From: Curtobacterium sp. MMLR14_010
GTDB lineage: Bacteria; Actinomycetota; Actinomycetes; Actinomycetales; Microbacteriaceae
Reading direction: 5' to 3'
Assembly: GCF_001865015.1 (NCBI RefSeq)
Contig: NZ_MJGV01000079.1
Span: 320,161 to 384,160, forward strand
DNA length: 64,000 nucleotides
The first letter of the stretch is position 1. Every line of letters begins with the position of its first letter. The position numbers were made by a program, and so were the translations under genes. The notes below the pieces were generated by a model. That model did not search any database. It was not told the DNA's origin and saw nothing but the letters and a program-made list of their open reading frames with translations. Of this stretch, positions 33,409 through 41,939 are shown one piece after another.

Positions 33409-34047
33409 ATGACCTCCCGCCCCACCGCCGAGGACGTCCTGGTCGCCTTCGCGCGCACCGAGGGGGACGTCGCCGCTGCGCGCCGCGTGGCCCGACGCTT
33501 CGCGGACCTCGACGAGGGCGAACGCTCGGCGCTGCTGTGGAGCGAAGACCCTGGCGGGCGGCTGCTCGCGGTGGTGCTGCTCGTGCAGGCGATGCGGGAG
33601 CGGCCGGACCCGGAGCTGACGGACGAGTACCTCGCGGCGGCACGGGCGGAACGGCTGGACAACGCTGACCTGGTCGACATCGCCGCCGAGGAGCTCGTCG
33701 GTGCGCCGATGGTCGGCGGCTCGACGGGGCCGCTGTTCGCGCTCGTGAAGTCCGACGTGGCCTGGGTGCGACGGATCGCGGTCGTGGCGACCCTGGCGTT
33801 CGTCAAGCAGGGCGATGCCGAGGTGCCGCTCGCGATCGCCGGGCGGGTGGTCCGCGAACGCGGCGACACCGTGCAGAGCGCCCTCGGCTGGGTGCTCCGC
33901 GAGGTCGGCAAGCGGGCGTCGGAGCCGGCGCTCGTGGCGTTCCTCGAGCAGCAGGGTCGCTTCCTGACCCGAGGCGCTCTGGACACGGCGACCGAACACC
34001 TGCCGCCGGCCGTCCGTGACCGGCTGCGCGAGGGCCGCGCGAGCTGA
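33409..34047 (+). CDS. DNA alkylation repair (AlkD-like HEAT repeat) protein
   Basis: 212 residues. The sequence is helical HEAT-like repeats with ALK-type signatures: SDVAWVRRIAVVATLAFVKQ and RGDTVQSALGWVLREVGKRA, followed by ALDTATEHLPPAVRDRLREG. AlkD-type enzymes remove alkylated bases by a non-flipping mechanism. The Asp of RGDTVQSALGW aligns with the AlkD catalytic Asp region, but activity is not assured. TAAGCT (33396-33401) is 7 nt before the ATG. It lies 42 bp after the HsdR-N gene but has its own promoter. Confidence 0.75.
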   Translation: MTSRPTAEDVLVAFARTEGDVAAARRVARRFADLDEGERSALLWSEDPGGRLLAVVLLVQAMRERPDPELTDEYLAAARAERLDNADLVDIAAEELVGAPMVGGSTGPLFALVKSDVAWVRRIAVVATLAFVKQGDAEVPLAIAGRVVRERGDTVQSALGWVLREVGKRASEPALVAFLEQQGRFLTRGALDTATEHLPPAVRDRLREGRAS

Positions 34048-34087
34048 GCGCCGTTCCGGCGCCTGCTGGCCCTCGGCGACGAACCTG

Positions 34088-34453
34088 CTACGCCGCCTGA
34101 CCCTCGGCGAGGATCGTCGTCAGCGTTGTGATCACGCCGTCGCGGACCTCGATGACGTCGATGCCGCGTGCGACCGGGTCGCCGACGGGACCGAACCCCC
34201 AGGACAGCGCGCCGTGGGTGGCGGAGACGTAGCGGCGGCCCTCCTCCGCGAACTGGAACGCGCCGGGCGTCGGGTCGAGGAGCCCTGCGGCCTTGGCCTC
34301 GAGCGCGTCCCAGCCGGTGACGGAGCCCTCCGGGTCGGTGAAGACGACGTCGGGCGCGTAGGTGCGCTCGATCGCGGCTCGACGGGCGGTGGCGTCCCGG
34401 TTGCCGAAGACGTCGTGCAGGTTCGCGGTGAGGAGCTCATCGGGGGTCGACAT
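34088..34453 (-). CDS. NTF2-like/SnoaL-like protein
   Basis: 121 residues with the cone-shaped NTF2-like fold pattern: ELLTANLHDVFGNRDATARR and TYAPDVVFTDPEGSVTGWDALEAK. The last 25 residues (EVRDGVITTLTTILAEGQ) are also typical. Members bind or isomerise small hydrophobic ligands; no catalytic residue pattern is clear. TAGGCT (minus strand 34465-34460) is 6 nt before the ATG. Convergent with the AlkD-like gene, divergent from the phosphotransferase. Confidence 0.85.
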   Translation of the reverse strand: MSTPDELLTANLHDVFGNRDATARRAAIERTYAPDVVFTDPEGSVTGWDALEAKAAGLLDPTPGAFQFAEEGRRYVSATHGALSWGFGPVGDPVARGIDVIEVRDGVITTLTTILAEGQAA

Positions 34454-34498
34454 GCTCGGAGCCTAGGCGCAGCCGGTGTCGACGAGGAGGATGACGTC

Positions 34499-35422
34499 AT
34501 GCAGCACACCGACGTGCCAGACGTACCCGACGTACCCGACGTGCCCGACCGGCCGCTGATCGACGCCGCCCTCGTCGAGCGCCTCGTCGCGGAGCAGTTC
34601 CCCGCGTGGTCGGGGCTGCCTGTCCGCGAGGTCGACGTGCAGGGCTGGGACAACCGCACGTACCGGCTCGGCGACGACCTGAGCGTCCGGCTGCCGAGCG
34701 CCGCCGCCTACGTCCCCGCGGTCGAGAAGGAGCAGCGGGTCCTGCCGTACCTCGCGCCGCTGCTCGACGTCGCGGTGCCGGAACCGGTCGCGCTCGGTCG
34801 TCCGGGCAGCGGCTACCCGTTCCCGTGGTCCGTCCGGCGGTGGCTCGCCGGGACCGTCGCCACGAGCGCCGACGTCGACCGGTCCGAGCTCGCGGCGGAG
34901 GTCGGAGGCGCACTCCGGCAGCTCCGGTCGGTCCCGCCGGGGGACGGCCCCGCACCGGGCCCGCACTCGTTCGACCGCGGTGCCCACCCCTCCGTGTACG
35001 GGCACGAGGTCGAGCGCACCCTCACGGTCCTCGGCGACACGGTCGACCAGCAGGCGTGCCGTCGGGTCTGGGAGGCGGCGTGCGCGTCGAGCTGGCCGGG
35101 CCCGGGCGTCTGGTTCCACGGCGACGTCGCGGCGACGAACCTGCTGGTCGACGATGGCGGGCGGCTCTCGGCACTCCTCGACTTCGGCACGTGCGGTGTC
35201 GGCGACCCGGCGTGCGACCTGGTGCTGGCGTGGACGTTCCTCGACCACACGGGCCGCCGGGTGTTCCGCGACGCCGTCCGGCTCGACGCCGACACGTGGG
35301 CGCGCGGCCGCGGGTGGTCCCTGTGGAAGGCGCTCATCATGCTGGCCGGCAGCGCCGGCCCCGGGGACGCCGCGACATGGAAGGCGGTCCTGGCCGCCAC
35401 GCTCGCCGACCCGGTGGTCTGA
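34499..35422 (+). CDS. Aminoglycoside phosphotransferase-like kinase
   Basis: 307 residues. APH/choline-kinase fold: the catalytic loop HGDVAATNLLV (His-Gly-Asp), and the metal-binding DFG-like LLDFGTCGVGDPACDL. The nucleotide-binding lobe has TYRLGDDLSVRLPS. An N-terminal tandem VPD motif (VPDVPDVPDVPD) is a microsatellite-like expansion not seen in the family. This family is broad (homoserine, choline, sugars, drugs), so antibiotic resistance should not be inferred. The ATG at 34499 is used; no strong ribosome-binding site is visible. Confidence 0.82.
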   Translation: MQHTDVPDVPDVPDVPDRPLIDAALVERLVAEQFPAWSGLPVREVDVQGWDNRTYRLGDDLSVRLPSAAAYVPAVEKEQRVLPYLAPLLDVAVPEPVALGRPGSGYPFPWSVRRWLAGTVATSADVDRSELAAEVGGALRQLRSVPPGDGPAPGPHSFDRGAHPSVYGHEVERTLTVLGDTVDQQACRRVWEAACASSWPGPGVWFHGDVAATNLLVDDGGRLSALLDFGTCGVGDPACDLVLAWTFLDHTGRRVFRDAVRLDADTWARGRGWSLWKALIMLAGSAGPGDAATWKAVLAATLADPVV

Positions 35423-35460
35423 CTGGAGGCTCGTGGCGGCGCCGCCACGAGCCTCCAGTC
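35421..35460. terminator. Perfect 40-bp palindromic terminator, GGAGGC family
   Basis: The 40 bp are completely self-complementary (20-bp arms), beginning GACTGGAGGCTCGTGGCGGC and overlapping the phosphotransferase stop codon (35420-35422). Core and orientation match the copy at 8028-8069. Confidence 0.85.
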
Positions 35461-35562
35461 TGCTCTGGGGCTGGGAGGGCACCACGGGTCGGGCGGGTAC
35501 CCAGGAGGGGGACGTGAGCCGACCCACCCGGCCGGCTCGACCCCGCGACGAGAGGAGCGCTC

Positions 35563-36756
35563 ATGCGCGCACTGACCTGGCAGGGCACCGAGAAGGTGTC
35601 CGTCGAGACCGTTCCCGACCCCACCATCCAGGAGCCGACCGACGCCATCGTGCGGATCACCTCCACGGCGATCTGCGGCTCCGACCTGCACCTGTACCGC
35701 GTGCTCGGCCCGTACATCGACAAGGGCGACGTCCTCGGCCACGAGCCGATGGGCATCGTCGAGGAGGTCGGCTCCGCCGTCACGAACCTCAAGGTCGGCG
35801 ACCGCGTCGTCGTCCCCTTCAACATCTCCTGCGGGCACTGCTACATGTGCAAGCGCGGGCTGCAGTCGCAGTGCGAGACCACCCAGGTCACGGAGTACGG
35901 CAGCGGTGCCGCGCTCTTCGGGTACACGAAGATGTACGGCCAGGTCCCCGGTGGCCAGGCCGAGTACCTCCGCGTGCCGCACGCCGACTACGGCCCCATC
36001 GTGATCCCGGACGACGGCACCCCCGACGACCGCTGGCTCTTCATGAGCGACATCCTGCCGACCGCCTGGCAGGCCGTGCAGTACGCCGACGTGCCCGAGG
36101 GCGGCACGCTCGCGGTGCTCGGCCTCGGCCCGGTCGGGCAGTTCGCCGCCCGCATCGGCAAGCACCTGGGCTACCGCGTGCTCGCCGTCGAGCCGGAGCA
36201 GGTCCGTCGTGACCTCGCGGCGAAGTACGGCATCGAGACGTTCGACATGTCGAAGGACCTGGTCTCCGAGCTCGTCGACCTGACCGAGGGCCGCGGCCCG
36301 GACGCCGTCGTGGACGGGGTCGGCATGGAGGCGCACGGCAACCCCGTCGCCGGGTTCGCCCAGCGCGCCGCCGGCCTGCTGCCCGACAAGCTCGCACAAA
36401 AGGCCATCGAGACCGCCGGAGTCGACCGGCTCGATGCCGTGCACACTGCGATCGACCTGGTCCGTCGCGGCGGCACCGTCTCGCTGAGCGGCGTCTACGG
36501 CGGCATGGCCGACCCGATGCCGATGATGACGCTGTTCGACAAGCAGATCACCATCCGCGAGGGCCAGTGCAACGTGAAGCGCTGGATCGACGACATCATG
36601 CCGCTCGTCTCCGACCCGTCGGACCCGCTCGGCACGCTCGACCTGACGTCGCACCGGGTGTCCCTCGAGGACGCGCCGCACATGTACGAGGTCTTCCAGA
36701 AGAAGCAGGACAACTGCGTGAAGGTCGTCCTCGACCCCGCCATGGCCGCGGCGTGA
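35563..36756 (+). CDS. Zinc-dependent dehydrogenase, formaldehyde dehydrogenase-like
   Basis: 397 residues, MDR family. The catalytic Cys-Gly-Ser-Asp-Leu-His (ICGSDLHLYR), GHEPMGIVEEVG and the structural zinc loop CGHCYMCKRGLQSQC are intact. The Rossmann motif is VLGLGPVGQFAARIG. A long segment near DGVGMEAHGNPVAGFAQRAA, with LPDKLAQKAIETAG after it, is typical of the glutathione-independent formaldehyde dehydrogenase group rather than simple alcohol dehydrogenases. Its TGA overlaps the epimerase GTG (GTGA at 36753), so the two are co-translated. Confidence 0.9.
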   Translation: MRALTWQGTEKVSVETVPDPTIQEPTDAIVRITSTAICGSDLHLYRVLGPYIDKGDVLGHEPMGIVEEVGSAVTNLKVGDRVVVPFNISCGHCYMCKRGLQSQCETTQVTEYGSGAALFGYTKMYGQVPGGQAEYLRVPHADYGPIVIPDDGTPDDRWLFMSDILPTAWQAVQYADVPEGGTLAVLGLGPVGQFAARIGKHLGYRVLAVEPEQVRRDLAAKYGIETFDMSKDLVSELVDLTEGRGPDAVVDGVGMEAHGNPVAGFAQRAAGLLPDKLAQKAIETAGVDRLDAVHTAIDLVRRGGTVSLSGVYGGMADPMPMMTLFDKQITIREGQCNVKRWIDDIMPLVSDPSDPLGTLDLTSHRVSLEDAPHMYEVFQKKQDNCVKVVLDPAMAAA

Positions 36757-37781
36757 CCCGCGTCGTCGTCGTCGGCGCGACGGGCAACGTCGGGACCGCC
36801 GTGCTCCGTCGCCTGTCGGCGGAGTCGGACGTCCAGGTCGTCGGGGTCGCCCGACGCCTGCCCGACCTGCACACCGCGCCGTACGGCGACGCCGTCTGGC
36901 ACGCCGTCGACGTCGGGGCTCCGGACGCGGTCGACCAGCTGGTCGCCGTGTTCCGGGGCGCGGACGCCGTGGTGAACCTGGCGTGGGCCCTGCAGCCGAC
37001 CCACGACATCCCCACGCAGTACCGGACGAACGTCGTGGGCACGGCGAACGTGCTCGAGGCGGTCGCTCGCGCCGAGGTGCCGCAGGTCGTCGTCGCCTCG
37101 TCGGTCGGTGCCTACCGCGGCGTCGACGTCGAGGGCAAGCGCCACCGCGTCGACGAGTCCTTCCCGACCGACGGCATCCCGACCGCCACGTACGCCATCC
37201 ACAAGGCGGAGAACGAGCGGGCGATGGACGCGTTCGCGGCCGCGCACCCCGAGGTCGTCCTCACCCGTCTGCGCCCCGGGCTGATCTTCCAGCGAGCAGC
37301 CGCCGCCGAGATCCGCGGCCTGTTCCTCGGCCACCTGGTCCCGATGCGGGCCGTCCGGTGGATCCAGTGGGCCGTGCTGCCCCTGCCGTACCCGTTCGTG
37401 TTCCAGGCCGTGCATGCGGACGACGTCGCCGACGCCTACTGGCGCACGATCGACCGTCGAGCGGGCGGCGCGTTCAACATCGCCGCCGAGCCGGTGCTCA
37501 CGCCGCCCCGCATTGCGCGGGTCCTGCGGATGCGCGGTGCCGTCCGCATCCCGCTCGGCCTGCTCCGCGGGATCGTCACCCTGACCTGGCGCCTGCGGCT
37601 CCAGCCGACGGATGCCGGCTGGATCGACATCGCGGCGTCGGTGCCGGTCATGTCGACTGAGCGTGCGCGCACGGAACTCGGGTGGGAGGCTCGCCACACC
37701 GCCACGGATGCCCTCCGTGACCTGGTGGCCGGGTTCGCGACCGAGACGAACGTCCCCGGGTCGGGTCCCCTCAGCGGGTAG
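36753..37781 (+). CDS. NAD-dependent epimerase/dehydratase family protein
   Basis: 342 residues. Extended-SDR pattern: N-terminal VVVGATGNVGTAVLRRL (GxxGxxG), VVASSVGAYRG, and Tyr-x3-Lys as YAIHKAENERA. Late, AVHADDVADAYWRTIDR follows. The closest functional groups act on nucleotide sugars or reduce small carbonyls; the substrate is uncertain. It overlaps the preceding dehydrogenase by 4 bp, so the pair probably acts in a common conversion. Confidence 0.88.
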   Translation: MTRVVVVGATGNVGTAVLRRLSAESDVQVVGVARRLPDLHTAPYGDAVWHAVDVGAPDAVDQLVAVFRGADAVVNLAWALQPTHDIPTQYRTNVVGTANVLEAVARAEVPQVVVASSVGAYRGVDVEGKRHRVDESFPTDGIPTATYAIHKAENERAMDAFAAAHPEVVLTRLRPGLIFQRAAAAEIRGLFLGHLVPMRAVRWIQWAVLPLPYPFVFQAVHADDVADAYWRTIDRRAGGAFNIAAEPVLTPPRIARVLRMRGAVRIPLGLLRGIVTLTWRLRLQPTDAGWIDIAASVPVMSTERARTELGWEARHTATDALRDLVAGFATETNVPGSGPLSG

Positions 37782-37861
37782 CCGGGTAGCGGGCGCGCCG
37801 GGGTAGCCGGGTGGTGCCCGCCGCCGCGGGTGTCGTCGGTCGTGGGCGGCAGACTGGGCGT

Positions 37862-38539
37862 ATGGCCCGATCCTCCGCGAAGTCCTCCGGCACCGACGCT
37901 CCGCGCATCACGCTGACCGCCCCCTCCGACCTCACCGACTGGGCGCCCGCCCCGGGCGACGTGCTCACCGGCGACCGCATCGACGGCCGGCGTATCGCGT
38001 CGCTCGACCTGGCGGGGGAGCGGCTGCCGGACCTGGAGCTCGAGGAGTGCGTCGTCGACGTCCTGCACGCCGACGACGCCGACCTGCGCGGGCTCCGCGT
38101 GCGCGACACCGTCATCGAGGCCCTCGACGCCCCGGTGCTCCGGGCGTCGAGCAGCTCCTGGCGCGAGGTCCGCGTCGCCGGCGGCCGGATCGGGTCTGCC
38201 GAGCTCTACGACTCGGGGCTGAACGGCGTCGAGTTCGTCGGCATGAAGCTCGGGTTCGTGAACCTCCGCGGCGCCACGGTCACCGACGTCGTGTTCCGCG
38301 ACTGCGTCATCGACGAGCTCGACATCGCCGACGCCCGACTGCTGCGCGTGTCCTTCGAGGGCACCCGCATCCGCGCTGCCGAGGGCTCGAACACCCGCGT
38401 CGAACACGTGGACCTGCGCGGCGCCGACCTCGACCGGGTCGAGCGGCTCGAGGGCTTCCGCGGTGCGACGATCGGCGCCGACCAGCTGTACGTGCTCGCG
38501 CCGCTGCTGGCCGCGCAGGCGGGGTACCGCGTGGCCTGA
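37862..38539 (+). CDS. Pentapeptide-repeat-like protein
   Basis: 225 residues. From about residue 55 it shows loose A(D/N)LxX-type repeats: LHADDADLRGLRVRDTVIEA, LNGVEFVGMKLGFVNLRGAT and VEHVDLRGADLDRVERLEGF. They would fold as a right-handed quadrilateral beta-helix. Some relatives are DNA-gyrase protectors (Qnr/MfpA-like); the repeat here is too irregular to say so. CAGACT 6 nt before the ATG is one base off the local -10 pattern. Confidence 0.8.
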   Translation: MARSSAKSSGTDAPRITLTAPSDLTDWAPAPGDVLTGDRIDGRRIASLDLAGERLPDLELEECVVDVLHADDADLRGLRVRDTVIEALDAPVLRASSSSWREVRVAGGRIGSAELYDSGLNGVEFVGMKLGFVNLRGATVTDVVFRDCVIDELDIADARLLRVSFEGTRIRAAEGSNTRVEHVDLRGADLDRVERLEGFRGATIGADQLYVLAPLLAAQAGYRVA

Positions 38540-38611
38540 GCTCGCACCGTGCGAGCTGCTCCGGCCCGTGCGCCAGCTCCCGGCGCCGCACGGTGCGAGC
38601 CGCTCCGGCCC

Positions 38612-38671
38612 GTGCGAGGTTGCACACCCCGTGCGGCCCGACAAGCCCGCACGGGGTGGCCAACCTCGCAC
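38612..38671. repeat. 60-bp palindromic element, copy 2, in a repeat-rich gap
   Basis: Arms GTGCGAGGTT (38612-38621) and AACCTCGCAC (38662-38671), with inner CACCCCGTGC pairing to GCACGGGGTGG. It lies between convergent genes. The 207-bp gap also has two near-identical 30-bp direct repeats (from about 38543 and 38588, each with GCTCCGGCCCGTGCG) and a tail of GCACCGGGGCCAGCC repeats (38669-38740). Confidence 0.75.
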
Positions 38672-38746
38672 CGGGGCCAGCCGCACCGCGCCGCACCGGG
38701 GCCAGCCGCACCACGGCCGGCCGCACCGCGCCGCACCACGGCGGGA

Positions 38747-39721
38747 CTACCGCGCGGCGTCGACCAGCGCCAGCGCCGCAGCCAGGTCCGCCTGCACGAG
38801 GTCCCCGTGCACGGCAGCACCCGCCATCGTGCCGGCTGCCGCGGACGCGATGACGGTGGCCATCGGCGACGCGACGTTGCCGGCGGCCCACACCCCGGGG
38901 ACGTCGGTCGCCCCCGTCGGCCCGACCGTGACGGCGCTGGCGATGCGGTGGTCGCCCATGAACTGGTCGACGGCGACGAGCCCAAGGCCCTCGAGCCCGT
39001 CGACCCGCGCCTCTGCCGTGCTCGCCGTCGCCAGGGCGTCGAGCTCCACCACGGAGCCGTCGTCGAGCTCGACGCCCGACAACCGACCATCGGCTTCGAG
39101 CACCCGGGCCACGCGAGCATCGACCACCCTGATCCCACGGGCCGCGAAACCCGCTCGGGCGGTGTCGTCAGCGAAGGCGGGGTCGACGACGAACGCCGTG
39201 ACGTCGTCGCTCAGTGCCCGGAACATCAGCGCGTGGTGGGCGCCGAACGGGGTCCCGACGAGCACGCCGATCCGCCGGTCGCGGATCTCCCACCCGTGGC
39301 AGAACGGGCAGTGCACCACGCCTCGGCCCCACTGCTCCGCGAGCCCGGGCACGTCCGGCAGGACGTCCACGGCGCCGGAGGCGACGACCATGCGCCGGGC
39401 CGACACCTGCTCGCCCGAGTCGAGGGTGGCGGTGAAGCCGACCGGGTCGCCGTCCGCGACAGGTCCGGCGGTCGCGGCCACGAGCCTCCCGGCCGTGACG
39501 GTGACGCCGTACCGGGCGACCTCGTCGCGACCGGTGTGGAGCAGGTCGGAGGGTGCCGTGCCCTCCTGCCCGAGGTAGTTGTGGACGCCCTCGGCGCGCG
39601 CGTTCCGGGGCGCGCCCGCGTCGACGACCAGGACGGACCGGCGGGACCGGCCGAGGATGAGTGCTGCGGCGAGGCCGGCGGCTCCGCCGCCGATGACGAT
39701 GACGTCGTGGGTGCTTGGCAT
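38747..39721 (-). CDS. FAD/NAD(P)-dependent oxidoreductase, thioredoxin-reductase-like
   Basis: 324 residues. It has an FAD motif VIVIGGGAAGLAAALILGRS and a redox CxxC in VVHCPFCHGWEI (about 139-142). The NADPH motif (GVLVGTPFGAHHALM) is degenerate compared with GxGxxA. The C-terminal GVWAAGNVASPMATVIASAAA is typical. It should pass electrons to a small disulfide or other partner; none is adjacent. It is divergent from an XRE-cupin regulator, which probably controls it. Confidence 0.88.
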   Translation of the reverse strand: MPSTHDVIVIGGGAAGLAAALILGRSRRSVLVVDAGAPRNARAEGVHNYLGQEGTAPSDLLHTGRDEVARYGVTVTAGRLVAATAGPVADGDPVGFTATLDSGEQVSARRMVVASGAVDVLPDVPGLAEQWGRGVVHCPFCHGWEIRDRRIGVLVGTPFGAHHALMFRALSDDVTAFVVDPAFADDTARAGFAARGIRVVDARVARVLEADGRLSGVELDDGSVVELDALATASTAEARVDGLEGLGLVAVDQFMGDHRIASAVTVGPTGATDVPGVWAAGNVASPMATVIASAAAGTMAGAAVHGDLVQADLAAALALVDAAR

Positions 39722-39788
39722 GCGCCCATGGTGCGGCCCGCGTCGCCGCACTGGCAAGGTTCGTTGCTGCTCTGGCAACATGGTCGCC

Positions 39789-40397
39789 ATGGGACACGAC
39801 CAGGAGGCTCGGAGCACGCCCCGGACGACGGCGCAGGTCGTCGACGGGGTCGGCCCGCGCCTGCGCACGCTGCGGCAGCGACAGGACGTCACGCTCGCGG
39901 CGCTGGCGGAGCGGACGGGCATCTCGGTCAGCACGCTCTCGCGGCTGGAGTCCGGGCAGCGGAAGCCGACGCTGGAGCTCCTGCTGCCGCTCGCGCAGGC
40001 GTACCAGGTGCCCCTCGACGACCTCGTCGGAGCGCCGCAGACCGGGGACCCGCGGGTGCACCTGAAGCCCGAGCAGCACGGCGACCGGGTGGTGGTGCCG
40101 CTGACCCGGCGGACCGGGGGCGTGCGCTCGTTCAAGCAGCTGTTCCCACCGAACTCGCCGGGCGGGGAGCCCTCGCTCCGGACGCACGAGGGCTACGAGT
40201 GGCTCTACGTGCTGTCCGGGCGGCTGCGACTGCTGCTCGGGGAGCACGACCTCGACCTCGGGCCGGGCGAGGTCGCCGAGTTCGACACGCACACCCCGCA
40301 CTGGATCGGCAACGTCACGGACCAGGTCACCGAGGTGCTGTGCCTGTACGGGCCGCAGGGCGAGCGCGCCCACGTGCGGTCCCGTCCCGCGTCCTGA
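39789..40397 (+). CDS. XRE-family regulator with C-terminal cupin domain
   Basis: 202 residues. The HTH at about 25-80 (LRTLRQRQDVTLAALAERTG, ISVSTLSRLESGQRKPTLEL) is joined to a cupin sensor (about 110-195; THEGYEWLYVLSGRLRLLLG and PHWIGNVTDQVTEVL). Most cupin metal positions are present. It is divergent from the FAD oxidoreductase; the 67-bp gap has two CTGGCAA direct repeats (39751-39757 and 39772-39778) and a GTTGC/GCAAC inverted pair that could be its operator. Confidence 0.88.
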   Translation: MGHDQEARSTPRTTAQVVDGVGPRLRTLRQRQDVTLAALAERTGISVSTLSRLESGQRKPTLELLLPLAQAYQVPLDDLVGAPQTGDPRVHLKPEQHGDRVVVPLTRRTGGVRSFKQLFPPNSPGGEPSLRTHEGYEWLYVLSGRLRLLLGEHDLDLGPGEVAEFDTHTPHWIGNVTDQVTEVLCLYGPQGERAHVRSRPAS

Positions 40398-40450
40398 GCA
40401 CGGGCCGATGGGCCGACGCCGGCTTCGCACGGTGCGTGCTGTCCCGGCCG

Positions 40451-40510
40451 GTGCGAGGTCGCGCACACCGTGCGGGCGCGTGGCCCGGCACGGGGTGGTC
40501 AACCTCGCAC
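40451..40510. repeat. 60-bp palindromic element, copy 3
   Basis: Arms GTGCGAGGTC (40451-40460) and AACCTCGCAC (40501-40510), again exactly 60 bp, located 53 bp after the XRE-cupin stop. One arm base differs (C for T). It reads as a terminator for the regulator gene, but both flanking genes point the same way, unlike the other two copies. Confidence 0.72.
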
Positions 40511-40638
40511 GAGAACGGGCCGGTCATCCGCTCGACGCGGTTCCGTGGCGTTCCTGTGCCCGTGAGCAGCACCCGGCGACCACCTTGTGACGCACGCCGC
40601 TGGTGCAGTGCCCGCGGCGGACGACCGGAAGGCTCATC

Positions 40639-41499
40639 ATGACCACGAACCCACCCGGGAACGACTCCGGGACCCCGATCCACGACCGCACGGCTGCTGC
40701 CGACGGGCACGAGATCCACCCCGGTGTGACCGTGCCCGCCTGGGCGGACACCACCCCGCTCGAGGACGGCCGCGACGCCGACCTCCTCGGACTGGGCGAC
40801 GACTCGCCCTCCGCGGCGGTCCCCGCGAGCGAGCAGCTCCCCGCGACCCCGTCGGCCGCCGGTCTCGGCGGCGCTGGTGCCCCCGGTGCCGGCTCGTCCT
40901 CCGGTGGCTCCGACGCGAAGGCCGACGCGAAGGCCAAGGCCGACGCGGCCAAGGGCGCAGCGCAGGACGTCGCCGGTGACGCCAAGGAGAAGGCCGCGAA
41001 CGTCGCCGGCACCGCCAAGGAGCAGGCCGCCAACGTGGCCTCCGAGGCGACCGACCACGCCAAGCAGCTCTACGGCCAGGCGTCCGAGAACCTCAAGCAG
41101 CAGGCCGGCGAGCAGCAGCAGCGTGCCGCCAGCGGGCTGAAGAGCCTCGGCGAGCAGCTCGGCCGCATGGCGGAGAACGACGAGGAGCAGGGTGTCGCCT
41201 CGCGCGTCGTCCGCGACCTGTCGGGCCGGGCGACCTCGGCCGCCGGGTTCCTCGAGAACCGCGACCCGGGCTCCCTCCTCGACGAGGTCAAGTCCTTCGC
41301 CGCCAAGCGTCCCGGTGCGTTCATCGCGCTGGCCGCCGGCGCGGGCATCCTCGCCGGGCGCCTGACCAAGGCGATCACGACCGAGGTCAAGCACGAGAAG
41401 GAAGCCGACGCCACGGGCACCGGCACGACGGGCACCGGCACGACCCACACGCCTGGCACCACCGGCACCGGCACCACCGGGACGGGGACCGGCGTATGA
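40639..41499 (+). CDS. LEA/CsbD-like stress-associated membrane protein
   Basis: 286 residues. A disordered N-terminus is followed by an Ala/Lys/Glu-rich amphipathic region (about 90-180; KADAAKGAAQDVAGDAKEKA, NVAGTAKEQAANVASEATDH) that resembles LEA or apolipoprotein-like helices. There is one TM-like helix (about 235-252; GAFIALAAGAGILAGRLTKA) and a Thr/Gly repeat tail (TGTGTTGTGTT). It heads a three-gene operon. Protein sequence suggests membrane-surface protection, as in other DUF3618 clusters; not demonstrated. Confidence 0.8.
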   Translation: MTTNPPGNDSGTPIHDRTAAADGHEIHPGVTVPAWADTTPLEDGRDADLLGLGDDSPSAAVPASEQLPATPSAAGLGGAGAPGAGSSSGGSDAKADAKAKADAAKGAAQDVAGDAKEKAANVAGTAKEQAANVASEATDHAKQLYGQASENLKQQAGEQQQRAASGLKSLGEQLGRMAENDEEQGVASRVVRDLSGRATSAAGFLENRDPGSLLDEVKSFAAKRPGAFIALAAGAGILAGRLTKAITTEVKHEKEADATGTGTTGTGTTHTPGTTGTGTTGTGTGV

Positions 41500-41939
41500 G
41501 TTCCTCCGTCCCCGGCGCCCCCGGGCTCGGCGAACCGACGCCCGAGGAGCGCGCCGCGACCACACCGCTCGGCGAGCTCCTCACCGACGTCTCCCGCGAC
41601 ATCTCCAGCCTCTTCCGGCAAGAGGTGGCGCTGGCCAAGGCCGAGCTCACCGAGTCCGCGAAGAAGGCGGGCAAGGGTGCCGGCATGTTCGGCGGCGCCG
41701 GCCTGACCGCGCTGTTCGCCCTGTTGTTCCTGTCGATCGCCGCCTGGTGGGGTCTCGGCTACCTCATCGGGAACGCGTGGTCGGCAGTCGTGATCGCGGT
41801 CGTCTACGCGATCGTCGCTGGCATCCTCGCGCTGCAGGGACGCAAGCAGATGAAGCAGATCAAGGGCGCTCCCCAGACCGTGGAGACGGCCAAGGAGATC
41901 CCCGACGCACTGAAGCCCAACTCCGGGAGGAACGCATGA
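41496..41939 (+). CDS. Phage-holin-like DUF1469 membrane protein
   Basis: 147 residues. A cytoplasmic helix with DVSRDISSLFRQEVALAKAE precedes two TM helices (about 55-80 and 85-105) and a basic RKQMKQIKGA tail. This Phage_holin_3_6-like family is a chromosomal membrane protein despite the name, normally found with DUF3618 proteins. Its ATG overlaps the upstream TGA (ATGA at 41496), and its own stop overlaps the next start. Confidence 0.9.
   Translation: MSSSVPGAPGLGEPTPEERAATTPLGELLTDVSRDISSLFRQEVALAKAELTESAKKAGKGAGMFGGAGLTALFALLFLSIAAWWGLGYLIGNAWSAVVIAVVYAIVAGILALQGRKQMKQIKGAPQTVETAKEIPDALKPNSGRNA

Noticed and set aside
34499..35422. Antibiotic-resistance kinase
   Set aside because: The APH-like fold is broad and no resistance-specific features or context are present.
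39480..39500. Terminator-like GAGCCTCC inside the FAD gene
   Set aside because: It has no inverted partner and lies inside a coding region.
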